Assembly (NCBI GenBank): GCA_902826395.1 | Contig: CADEER010000024.1 | Span: 1-45,825 of the forward strand | Origin: an uncultured bacterium | GTDB taxonomy: Bacteria; Desulfobacterota; Binatia; HRBIN30; CADEER01 | Direction: 5' to 3' | DNA: 45,825 nucleotides | Shown here: positions 9,162-16,736 of the stretch, piece by piece | How positions within the stretch are numbered: position 1 is the stretch's first letter | How the letters are laid out: every line of letters begins with the position of its first letter | The notes under the pieces: model-generated | Database searches by the model: none | What the model saw: only the letters and a program-made list of their open reading frames with translations | What the model was told of the DNA's origin: nothing | Position numbers and translations under genes: made by a program

Positions 9162-9174
9162 CGGGGAATCCCCG
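9162..9174. promoter_or_regulatory. 13-bp palindrome in divergent intergenic region
   Basis: CGGGGAATCCCCG is a perfect 6+1+6 palindrome lying 45 bp upstream of the methyltransferase start at 9219, in the gap shared with the divergent radical SAM operon. A second near-palindrome (ATCCCATGGGGAT) follows about 10 bp later. The position suits an operator; function is not shown. Confidence 0.25.
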
Positions 9175-9218
9175 ATCGCGTTGCATCCCATGGGGATGTC
9201 GGAATACGACCGCAGTTG

Positions 9219-9884
9219 ATGACGGATCCGGCCGACTTCGTTCAAGACACAGCCTACTCGCGCCACTTCCGATCCTATCAGGCCATTCTGAAGCGGCTGC
9301 TGAGCGAAGACCCGGGACGTGGCTATTTCGATCTTCCGACGGATGCCCTCGTCGTCGACGCCGGTTGCGGCTACGGGGAGTACATGCGGCTGCTCGCGGC
9401 GCGAGGGCACACGCACCTGGTCGGGATCGAGCCCGATCCCCTATGCCGAGAAGTCGCCCGCGCTGCCGGTATGGATGTCCGCGAAGGGACACTCCTCGCC
9501 ACTGGCCTGCCGGATGGCTTCGCGGACACAGTCGTCGTCAACGAGGTCTTCCATCACATCGCGGACTATTCCGAAGCCGTGGAGGAGCTGTATCGCATCC
9601 TCAAGCCCGGCGGCTTCCTCTGCTTCTCGGAACCGCGCAATACGCCGCTGCGGCGGGCCATGGACTTCCTGACCTTCGAGGTTCCGCTGCGCAAACTCAT
9701 TCCCGCCGTGGAGATGCGCTACCAGGTCATGGTTCTGGAGATCGAAACGGGACTGTACCGCAAGTTCCTGCGCGAACAGGATGCGTTCTACGCGGCCGTG
9801 GAGCGGCGTTTCGAACGTCAGTGGCTCCGCCGCGGGTACTTCTTCCAGTTCGGCAAGTACCGCAGGCGCGCAACTCCCACCTGA
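9219..9884 (+). CDS. Class I SAM-dependent methyltransferase (Methyltransf_11 type)
   Basis: The ATG at 9219 gives 221 residues. SAM-binding motif I is VVDAGCGYGEYMRLLA, the acidic loop is GIEPDPL, motif IV is VVVNEVFHHIADY, and post-motif LYRILKPGGFLCFSEPRN completes a standard Rossmann methyltransferase. The C-terminal 60 residues (EIETGLYRKFLREQDAFY onward) probably form the substrate lid. A very long upstream extension of this frame runs antisense through the radical SAM gene and is not coding. It may share a regulatory region with the divergent radical SAM operon. N-, O- or C-methylation cannot be told from sequence alone. Confidence 0.85.
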   Translation: MTDPADFVQDTAYSRHFRSYQAILKRLLSEDPGRGYFDLPTDALVVDAGCGYGEYMRLLAARGHTHLVGIEPDPLCREVARAAGMDVREGTLLATGLPDGFADTVVVNEVFHHIADYSEAVEELYRILKPGGFLCFSEPRNTPLRRAMDFLTFEVPLRKLIPAVEMRYQVMVLEIETGLYRKFLREQDAFYAAVERRFERQWLRRGYFFQFGKYRRRATPT

Positions 9885-10031
9885 TCTGCGAGTTGATTGA
9901 CTGCGCCAGCCCTCGCGTCTTGACGTGCCGCGCGAGGCGAAATACGCCAACCCAGCGTAGGTAGGCGGGCGGAGGGCGGCAACGAGCTCGCCGCTTCGTA
10001 GTTCTCTCCGGCTCCCGCCTTCGACCTTGGC

Positions 10032-10037
10032 GAGGAG
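10032..10037 (+). promoter_or_regulatory. Ribosome binding site that favours GTG 10044 over ATG 10038
   Basis: GAGGAG at 10032-10037 abuts ATG 10038 with zero spacing but sits 6 nt before GTG 10044, the normal distance. The GTG is therefore the likelier start of the downstream methyltransferase. Confidence 0.5.
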
Positions 10038-10043
10038 ATGACC

Positions 10044-11165
10044 GTGGAACCTCAGCACACCGAACCTCTCGAGATGGAGACACAGGAGGCCGTCCTGCGA
10101 TACGCGCGCGGGCCCTACTACGGCGCGGCCCTCATCGCCGCAGTCGAGACCGGGATCTTCGAGGAGATCCACAGTCGGGAGGACCAGGGCCAGCCGGAAC
10201 ACACGGCGAGCACGCTCGCGACCTCTTTGGGACTCGACCCGACTGCCACCCGGGAAGCGGTAGACGTCTTGTGCGTGATGGGCCTCCTTCAGGTGACGTC
10301 AGCGCAGACTCTGGCACTTACCGAAGCGTCGCGGCGCCATCTGCTCACCGACGCTCCGCATCCCCTCGTCGGATACGTTCGCGGCGTTCTGGCTCCGGTG
10401 GCGCTGGGCGGCCTGGTTCACTTCGAGCAGCGCCTGCGCACCGGCTCCCAGCCGGAGCTCGCACCGGAAGATGACATCGCTCTGCAGGAGCATCCGACGC
10501 GAAACCCAAAGGCCTCGATCGACGTCTCGCGTTCCTTCGCGCGAGAGGTGCTGCAGGTGTTGTCGAATGCGGCGCCCTGGGCGCTGCAACCGCGGCCCGG
10601 CAGCAAGACTATCAAGTTCGGCGACCTGCCGTGCGGGGCGGGGATCTATGGAGCCGAGATCGCCCTGGCGCTGTCGCCCGACGCGGTCGAGATGAACTTC
10701 TACGACGTTGCGTCAGTCCTTTCGCAGGCAGCGGAGAATCACCGCGCCCTCTATCCCGAGGACGCGGTGAATCGCTTCAAGTACTTCGGCGGCGACGCAA
10801 CGGAGCTTTCCCGCCAATCGCCGGAGCCCGAGTCGTACGACGTCATCTTGTCATCGTTGACCTACCACCTGTGGTCCCCCACTTCGGAACCCGCCCGAGC
10901 CTTCACGGATATGTACTACCGCCTCGCAAAGCCGGGCGGACAAGGGGTCCTGGTGGTGCACGAGTTCATGCGTACGGATGAGCTACCCCGCGACGACCGC
11001 CGTGCGCTGCCGTGGCTGCTCGAGCTCGGCCTGCACAACAAGTATTGGGCGTGGCACATCGATGAGATGGTGCAGCACCTCCACGAGAGCGGATGGCGCA
11101 ACATCTCCGTCATCGGCGAAGTCGCGATGACGGGGGCATTGATCGTGCTGGCCGTCAAACCGTAG
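10044..11165 (+). CDS. O-methyltransferase-like protein (COMT type: winged-helix plus SAM domain)
   Basis: The protein has 373 residues from GTG 10044 (375 if ATG 10038 is used). The N-terminal 100 residues look like the dimerisation/winged-helix domain of plant-COMT-type enzymes (YARGPYYGAALIAAVETGIFEE, then ATREAVDVLCVMGLLQ and LTEASRRHLL). The C-terminal part carries a SAM-site loop (FGDLPCGAGIYGAEIALAL), a DVILSSLTYHLW strand and a late YYRLAKPGGQGVLVVHEF strand. The usual catalytic His of O-methyltransferases is not obvious. It is convergent with the halogenase gene, only 27 bp separating the two stops. The pairing suggests methylation of an aromatic or polyketide-like intermediate, which is inference. 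Confidence 0.75.
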   Translation: MEPQHTEPLEMETQEAVLRYARGPYYGAALIAAVETGIFEEIHSREDQGQPEHTASTLATSLGLDPTATREAVDVLCVMGLLQVTSAQTLALTEASRRHLLTDAPHPLVGYVRGVLAPVALGGLVHFEQRLRTGSQPELAPEDDIALQEHPTRNPKASIDVSRSFAREVLQVLSNAAPWALQPRPGSKTIKFGDLPCGAGIYGAEIALALSPDAVEMNFYDVASVLSQAAENHRALYPEDAVNRFKYFGGDATELSRQSPEPESYDVILSSLTYHLWSPTSEPARAFTDMYYRLAKPGGQGVLVVHEFMRTDELPRDDRRALPWLLELGLHNKYWAWHIDEMVQHLHESGWRNISVIGEVAMTGALIVLAVKP

Positions 11166-11192
11166 CGGGTCGGGAAACCCTACTTACGGGCT

Positions 11193-12920
11193 TCAAGGTC
11201 CTTCCTGCGTCCCGACGACGCCGAGCGAGTACATCATTCGCAGGGTTCGCTCCATGACCTCGCGACGCTCGAGCTTCTTGGCGCCGAAACGGATCTGTCC
11301 GTCCGGCACGGATGCCGTGAGCTCGTCCACGGTGCGCGAACCGTCGAGGCCGCGCACGATGTCGCTCAACCAATCGGGCGCGTACACGTGTCTGGGAAAT
11401 CCTTTGTGCTCGGGATCGGCGAAGTCGAGCCGGCGCATCGGAATCATGCGCCCCGTCCCGTGGATGGGAATGACCGTCTCCTCGACCACCGGTTGGCGCA
11501 GGAGGACCGGACGACTGTCCGCGTTGAGCGACTTTCCTCCAAACTCACCCGGGTCGCTGAAGGCGATCGGTGCGTCCTCGGCGTTGCCCATGTCGAAGAT
11601 GCGGCGCATGGCCACCTGACCGAAGTGCTGCGTCGCCTCGTGGAAGACGTAGGTGTTGACGCCGTAGCCGAAGGTCAGCGCCATGAAAGCTTCGCGGTCG
11701 GTGATGTTCGCCGGTAGCGATTCCTTCTGAATCAGGTCGCGCGCCACGCGCCAGTACTCGCTGCGATCGCCGTTGAAGCGGTAGAAGATGTACAGCATGT
11801 TGGCGAACGCCTCGTAGTACGTCCGCATGTGGCGCTCGTAGCCGCCCAACACCAGTTCTTCGGTCGCGCCTTTCGCTCGCTCGTCGAGCAGCGTGCCGAT
11901 CGCATAGGCGGCCAGTTGCGCGCCGGTTGCCGCCATGAAGACGCCGAACGTGAACAAGGGGTCGAGGAAGCCGCCGGCGTCGCCGACCAGTGCATACCCA
12001 GGTCCCCACCAGCGACTGTGGATGTAATTGAAATCGCGCTCCACCATGACACGCGCCGGTGCGTGCTCCTGGTGGACCAACTCGGCATTTTTGAGCCACT
12101 GCGCGACTTCCGGAACGCCCTGCAGCGCGGTGCGATAGTAGCTCTCGAGGTCTTCGCCGTTCTTGCTCCGCTTCTTGAACGTCTCGGCCGGTGTCACGTA
12201 CCCGACCGAGACCAGGCCGGCGCGAATCGGGATGTACCAAACCCACCCCTCGGGTGCGCTGATGACGGCGATCGCCGCCGGATCCCAACCCACCGTGTAG
12301 GCCGGATCGAAATCGGCGTTCTCCCAGTACCCAAAGACCGCCAGGTTGCGAATCACCGAGTCGAAGACGCGATTGCCGATGCGGTGCGCGAGCACGCCGG
12401 CGCGCCCACTGGCGTCGACCACGAAGCGGCTCGCGAGCTCGCGCGTCGCGCCGTTCTGCTCGACCTTGACCCCACAGGCGCGACCGTCGCTGAACAGCAC
12501 TTCCCGGACCATCGCCGGCTGTAGGACCTCGACGCCGATGTCCTTGGCGTGGTCGAGCAGTAACTGGTCGAACTCCGCCCGCTCGACGTGGAACGTATAG
12601 TTCTGCATGCCCTCGAAGTTCGGCCGCCGCCCCGTCGACTCGGCAAACAGAAACGGCCACGGCCGGCGATCGACGCCCCAGACGTAGGTAGCGCCGCACT
12701 TGTGCAGAAAGCCGGCCTTCTCGACCTTCTCCAGCACCCCGGCGTCCTGCAGGATCCGGTTCACCTCCAGAACGAGCGATTCGCCGATGTGGTAGCGCGG
12801 AAACTCGTCGCGCTCGATCAGCGCGACGCGCAGGTTCGGCGTGTAGCGCTTCAACACGGCGGCACACAGCGAACCCGCCGGCCCTCCCCCGATCACAATG
12901 ACGTCGAAACTTTCAGCCAT
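11193..12920 (-). CDS. Flavin-dependent halogenase-family protein
   Basis: This 575-residue protein opens with the FAD motif GGGPAG (residues 11-16). Three hallmarks of flavin halogenases are seen: HIGESLV (44-50), FLHKCGATYVWG with the candidate catalytic Lys74, and the W-x-W-x-I-P motif at 226-231 (GWVWYIP), which is thought to block monooxygenation. GDAGGFLDPLFTFGV (313-327) is the C-terminal FAD motif. Reduced flavin, O2 and chloride or bromide would give hypohalous acid that is passed to the substrate through the lysine. AGGAAG-type Shine-Dalgarno sequence precedes the ATG. It lies at the end of a (-) operon after a FAD oxidase and the unusual Cys/KWDF protein. Relatives include geranylgeranyl-reductase-like oxidoreductases, so halide use needs testing; no flavin reductase gene is nearby. 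Confidence 0.82.
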   Translation of the reverse strand: MAESFDVIVIGGGPAGSLCAAVLKRYTPNLRVALIERDEFPRYHIGESLVLEVNRILQDAGVLEKVEKAGFLHKCGATYVWGVDRRPWPFLFAESTGRRPNFEGMQNYTFHVERAEFDQLLLDHAKDIGVEVLQPAMVREVLFSDGRACGVKVEQNGATRELASRFVVDASGRAGVLAHRIGNRVFDSVIRNLAVFGYWENADFDPAYTVGWDPAAIAVISAPEGWVWYIPIRAGLVSVGYVTPAETFKKRSKNGEDLESYYRTALQGVPEVAQWLKNAELVHQEHAPARVMVERDFNYIHSRWWGPGYALVGDAGGFLDPLFTFGVFMAATGAQLAAYAIGTLLDERAKGATEELVLGGYERHMRTYYEAFANMLYIFYRFNGDRSEYWRVARDLIQKESLPANITDREAFMALTFGYGVNTYVFHEATQHFGQVAMRRIFDMGNAEDAPIAFSDPGEFGGKSLNADSRPVLLRQPVVEETVIPIHGTGRMIPMRRLDFADPEHKGFPRHVYAPDWLSDIVRGLDGSRTVDELTASVPDGQIRFGAKKLERREVMERTLRMMYSLGVVGTQEGP

Positions 12921-12983
12921 GAGCTTCCTTTCGCACCGAGCAACCCTAGCAGGTGCGCGCGGACCGACAACGCTTCCGCCGCT

Positions 12984-14426
12984 TCATCGCGCGTGGAAGT
13001 ACAGCGCCCAGCCGCCTCGCCCCAGACTTGCCCAGGTCGGCCAGGGGCTGAACTGCTCACCCGAAAGCCAGTTCGGCGTCGAGGCCTGCGGCGCGCCGGT
13101 CGCGCGCCAGAAGGCATCGAGGAAGCGCTCGTATTCCTGGTAGTGGGTCGTCACCGGGAAATCCCATTTGACCCACGCCGCGCGCCCGCCGCAGTGCTCG
13201 TGGATCGCCAGACCCCAGCCGGGATTGAAAGGCTCCAGCTCCGCCAGCCCATCGGTCAGCAGGCCGGTATCGCCCCGCTCCAACCACGCGCGGTGGTAGT
13301 ACAGCTTGAGCGCCGGCGGTCGGTTGGCCGCAAGGGCAATGCCGACCAGCACGGGAGGTTGCGATGGAAGCGCAACATCGCCGCCGGCACCGCCGAGTCG
13401 GGAGACGGAAGCGGAAGCAAATCGCTGCCCTTCCGCGTCGGCTTCCGGATGGGCATACACCTGCAGTCGGACGCCGCTCGCATCCATCTCGACGCCGATC
13501 GACAGCCCCAGCGTCGCCGGCTGAGTCGCCGTCGCGCAGTCCAACCACGCGTCGAGCGAAGTTACCTCAGCCGGAGTCAGCCAGAGCGCCGCGAGTTGGC
13601 GAACCGCTTCCCGACGCCGCTGATGGATCCGCTCGCGGACCGCGTCGCTGGTGACCAGAGGGTAGTAGCTGACGAAGCGAAGCCGGTCGGGCTGCTGCTC
13701 GCCGCGCGGCATGCGAACCGAGAACTCGAACGGCAGCGCCCCTTCGAGCGCGCGATCGCCGCAGGCGCTGTTGAGGTCCCGATACGCCGCGAGCGCCTTC
13801 TCCAGCGGCAGCGACGCCGCCTGCGCGAGCACCTGCAACGCCGCCAGCTCGGCGCTTGCCGCGTCGGCGTGTCGCAGCGGCTTGTAGAGATCGTCGCTTA
13901 CTCGCGCCGCGGCACAGCCGCCGGCGCGGCCGCAGCGCGAGCACGGACCGCTGCGCGGCACGGCAACGATCTCGGGCCACGGCGCCGCGATCGGCGGCCG
14001 CATGCGCAAGTCCAGACAATCCGGCAGTCCCGCGCACGCGTCGCGCCGGCCGGTTGCGACGATCCCCCGGTAGCTGCGAACCGCCCAGTCTCGCCAGACG
14101 GTCGGATCGGCGCCACTTTCCGTCCAGCCGCCGCCGTCGGGCAGCGCATCACGCACGCTCTCTACGCGGCCTGTCGACAGCGCGTCGCGAAGCTCCAACA
14201 GCACTCGCCGCAACGACTCTTTGGCGGATTCCGCGATCGATGCGCTGCAGCGATAGGACAACCGCGTCGACCCGGTCGCGAAAAGCGCCGGCGCGCCGCC
14301 GGCGGGTACCGTGAAGATCTCGATCCGGACACCGTCGACCTGGAACGCCAACACCTCCGCGCCAACGGCGCGCGCCGACGGGATCCTGTCGCGCAAGAAG
14401 GCCAGCGCGGGATGCAGCTCGGTCAC
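12984..14426 (-). CDS. Unnamed Cys-motif/KWDF family protein, copy A (ABBA-barrel-like repeats)
   Basis: I cannot name this 480-residue protein. It shares a distinctive architecture with the protein at 22214-23407: a lone Cys (C137), then C162-x2-C165-x5-C171, then repeated hairpin units of the form hGh...R/L-K/Q-x-Y. Those units are LRFVSYYPL near 250, RLQVY at 320-324, LKLYYH at 373-378, VKWDFPVTTHY at 419-429 and a terminal WALYFHAR. Several K/Q-x-Y-bearing hairpins in series recall ABBA (PT-barrel) prenyltransferases, which bind a prenyl diphosphate with such Lys and Tyr residues; this is inference. The four cysteines could hold an Fe-S cluster or zinc. Its ATG overlaps the FAD oxidase stop by 4 bp, and the halogenase follows 63 bp downstream. 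Confidence 0.75.
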   Translation of the reverse strand: MTELHPALAFLRDRIPSARAVGAEVLAFQVDGVRIEIFTVPAGGAPALFATGSTRLSYRCSASIAESAKESLRRVLLELRDALSTGRVESVRDALPDGGGWTESGADPTVWRDWAVRSYRGIVATGRRDACAGLPDCLDLRMRPPIAAPWPEIVAVPRSGPCSRCGRAGGCAAARVSDDLYKPLRHADAASAELAALQVLAQAASLPLEKALAAYRDLNSACGDRALEGALPFEFSVRMPRGEQQPDRLRFVSYYPLVTSDAVRERIHQRRREAVRQLAALWLTPAEVTSLDAWLDCATATQPATLGLSIGVEMDASGVRLQVYAHPEADAEGQRFASASVSRLGGAGGDVALPSQPPVLVGIALAANRPPALKLYYHRAWLERGDTGLLTDGLAELEPFNPGWGLAIHEHCGGRAAWVKWDFPVTTHYQEYERFLDAFWRATGAPQASTPNWLSGEQFSPWPTWASLGRGGWALYFHAR

Positions 14427-15811
14427 GTTCGATCCCCGGAGCGTCCCGCGCGCCGGACGATCGCCGCGGCCGCGTCATCGACCTGACGGCGCTCGATGCT
14501 CTTCCGCCACACCCGGCCCGGCCGATAAGGCACCGCCCCGAGCGCCAGCAGCGGCTCGGCATATCGGGCCATCACTTCGCGCACATCGTCGGCGCGCGTG
14601 CCGCCGCCCGCCAACATGGCCTGGACACCGATCGATACGACGTGCGCTCCCGGGTAGATCCCGAGCCGGCGGTGCCCGGGCCCGAGCGTTGCGAGGGCGT
14701 CGAACAGATCGGCGAAGAGCGCCAGCGACGCATCGAGCTGATCGCCCCAGTTAACGTTGACCTCGATGCCGAGGAAGCCGTCGCGCCCGGTTCGATTGCG
14801 GTGCTCGCCCGGCGGCACCGAAAAGCGCTCGTCGTACTCCGGCAACTCGCCGCGGCGCGCGCGTTCCGATTCGACCCAGCAGCGCGGCTCACGCGCCTCG
14901 AGACCCTGCGCCACGAGCGCACAGCGGTGGTCGGCGGTCAGCGCGGAGTCGGGCGCCCAACAGCGAACGAACCACTCGATCGAGCCGGCCGGCTCGCGGC
15001 CAGCGCCGACCGCTTCGAGCCGGAAACTGTCGACGCATCCCATGTCGAGACTGTTCCGAGCGTGGCGCAGAGCGTCGGCGAGCTCGGCGGCCGAGCTCCA
15101 TGGTTGCTGCCACGTGCGCGCCGCCAGAAAGGGGGCGGGCCAGAGCTTCAGCACCACCTCGGTGATGATTCCGAGCTCACCCTGCGAACCGATGAACATG
15201 CCAGTTGGATCCGGCGTTCCGTGTGTCGCACCGCCGCGACCCAGGCGCCACGCGGCGCCGGTCCGGACCACCGTCGCGTCGCGAGTCACCACCGTCAAAC
15301 CGGAGATCTGCTCGACCGGCTCGAACCGCCCCATCCCCAATCCGGTCGTGCAGGCGACGGCCGCCATCGACCCAACCGACTGCGACCCATCGCTGTCCGG
15401 ATACGCGATCAGGCAGAGGCCATGGGCGCGAGCCGCGCGGTCCAGCTCGCGCACCGTGATGCCGGCACCGCAGTATCCGATTCGCTCAGCGGGATCGACG
15501 CGGAACGGCTCTCTCATCGCGAGGGTGTCGATGAGGACGCTCGCGCCCGGCGTGTGCGGCTCCCAGAAAGTCGTCAGTCCGCCGATCGCATCCGGTAGAC
15601 AACCCGCTGCCGCCAGGCCCTCGACGGCGCTTTGGCACTCGCGCGTGCCGCGAGGACGCACCAGGTAACACGGCGCGATTCCACCGTCGGGGTTCAGCGA
15701 TCGCCGGTGGATCTCCTCTGTCGCTGCGGCGCCGGCGAGCACCCGGTCTTCACCCAGGGCGCCGCGCAAAGCTTCGACAGCGGCGGACAAGTCGTTCGGC
15801 GCGTCGCCCAT
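14423..15811 (-). CDS. FAD-binding oxidase/dehydrogenase (GlcD-like, FAD_binding_4)
   Basis: This 462-residue protein follows the glycolate-oxidase subunit/D-lactate dehydrogenase plan. The PP-loop FAD domain includes GYCGAGITVRELDRAA and DGSQSVGSMAA, then GMGRFEPVEQISGLTVVT and DPTGMFIGSQGELGIITEVVLKLWP, with a cap domain behind it. Such enzymes oxidise 2-hydroxy acids or related alcohols with bound FAD. The Shine-Dalgarno is not evident. It is 77 bp downstream of the DUF483-like gene on the same strand and coupled by ATGA to the Cys/KWDF protein, so the likely transcript runs DUF483-like, FAD oxidase, Cys/KWDF protein, halogenase. No covalent-FAD berberine-bridge-type HxC pattern was recognised. 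The substrate is unknown. Confidence 0.85.
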   Translation of the reverse strand: MGDAPNDLSAAVEALRGALGEDRVLAGAAATEEIHRRSLNPDGGIAPCYLVRPRGTRECQSAVEGLAAAGCLPDAIGGLTTFWEPHTPGASVLIDTLAMREPFRVDPAERIGYCGAGITVRELDRAARAHGLCLIAYPDSDGSQSVGSMAAVACTTGLGMGRFEPVEQISGLTVVTRDATVVRTGAAWRLGRGGATHGTPDPTGMFIGSQGELGIITEVVLKLWPAPFLAARTWQQPWSSAAELADALRHARNSLDMGCVDSFRLEAVGAGREPAGSIEWFVRCWAPDSALTADHRCALVAQGLEAREPRCWVESERARRGELPEYDERFSVPPGEHRNRTGRDGFLGIEVNVNWGDQLDASLALFADLFDALATLGPGHRRLGIYPGAHVVSIGVQAMLAGGGTRADDVREVMARYAEPLLALGAVPYRPGRVWRKSIERRQVDDAAAAIVRRAGRSGDRT

Positions 15812-15888
15812 GGCGCGGATGATAAACCGGGCCCTGGCAAGGTTCTACCGTTGCAAAGCAGCGCCTGGTTCGGCAGCGATCCCGTCCG

Positions 15889-16599
15889 TCAGAACGAATC
15901 GAACTCGACGCGCAGGACGTCGGGCATCGACGACGCCGCACCGCCACGCGTTCCATCCACGGCGATGTACATCGCGCCGAGCAAGGCATCGCGCAACGCG
16001 GCAGCCGCCCCAGCGTCCATCTTCGCCGCCGCGGTGAACACCGCGGCGGCATAGTTGCCAGCCGACGGGCAGTCGTAGCGGCAGGGATAGAACGTCACGA
16101 GCCGCGCCCGCCTGTCAGGCGAAAGATCGTTGAGTCGGCCGAGAAAATGCTGCGACGCCCGTGCGGCGCACTCGGCGGCGACGAAATCCTCGTCGGCGTA
16201 ACCGCCGTCGATGCGGCAGGTGATGCCGCGGCGCAGGCGATTGCAGAACTCCTCGACGCAGCACTTCGGGAACCCGAGCAGCTCGCCGAATCGCAAGTGC
16301 AGGGCGATCTCTTCATCGAGGGGCAGCTTGCCCGACGACGGCAACAGCGGCACCTCGGCGGCGGCGAGCGTGCGAGCGTACTCCTCGCTCGGCGCCACGT
16401 AGAGGATCGTCGACGGCTCACGCCCGGGGAAGGTGACCGTGTCGGCGCTGCGCACGACGGCGAAGCCATCGCGACGCAGTCGAGTTTCGGTTTCGTCCGC
16501 GCGCACCGGAGCGACGCTGACGCGGTTGGCGGGCTTGACCCCCGCCTTCATGGCGATCCATTCGATGTCGAGACGGCTCGACGCGGATCCTCGATTCAT
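15889..16599 (-). CDS. DUF483-like double-cysteine protein, copy 1
   Basis: The ATG at 16599 gives 236 residues; ATG 16551 (220 residues) is also possible and neither has a clear ribosome site. The core reads FGELLGFPKCCVEEFC (Cys113, Cys114 and Cys118), then FYPCRYDCPSAGNYA with Cys173 and Cys177. The same two blocks occur in the divergent protein at 16737-17912. The LGFPxCCxxxF block is, to my recollection, the signature of DUF483, a family without a known function; cysteine spacing suggests metal or Fe-S binding. The upstream part of the open frame beyond 16599 overlaps the shared promoter gap and has no domain signal. It heads the halogenase operon. Confidence 0.7.
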   Translation of the reverse strand: MNRGSASSRLDIEWIAMKAGVKPANRVSVAPVRADETETRLRRDGFAVVRSADTVTFPGREPSTILYVAPSEEYARTLAAAEVPLLPSSGKLPLDEEIALHLRFGELLGFPKCCVEEFCNRLRRGITCRIDGGYADEDFVAAECAARASQHFLGRLNDLSPDRRARLVTFYPCRYDCPSAGNYAAAVFTAAAKMDAGAAAALRDALLGAMYIAVDGTRGGAASSMPDVLRVEFDSF

Positions 16600-16736
16600 C
16601 GGCGGCAGCGGACGGTCGGACGAACGAGCGTCGGTTATCAAGTCACCGGCAACCAGTCCAGCGAGCGTGCGCGGCAACGGATGCGTTTCACCTCTTCGAT
16701 TGTCGCACCGCCGGTGTTGGAGTAGCGTCGCCGCCG

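Noticed and set aside
7623..9218. Upstream extension of the methyltransferase frame to 753 residues
   Set aside because: The extra part is antisense to the radical SAM gene with its clear CxxxCxxC; the methyltransferase domain begins at ATG 9219.
9885..10031. Small precursor-peptide gene for a RiPP
   Set aside because: No start with a ribosome site and no leader/core-like frame was found here or in the other gaps; a very short or atypical precursor cannot be excluded.
11193..12920. Geranylgeranyl-reductase-like assignment of the FAD protein
   Set aside because: Halogenase-type Lys74, HIGES and the W-x-W-x-I-P motif favour halogenase, though the alternative is kept in the entry as a caution.
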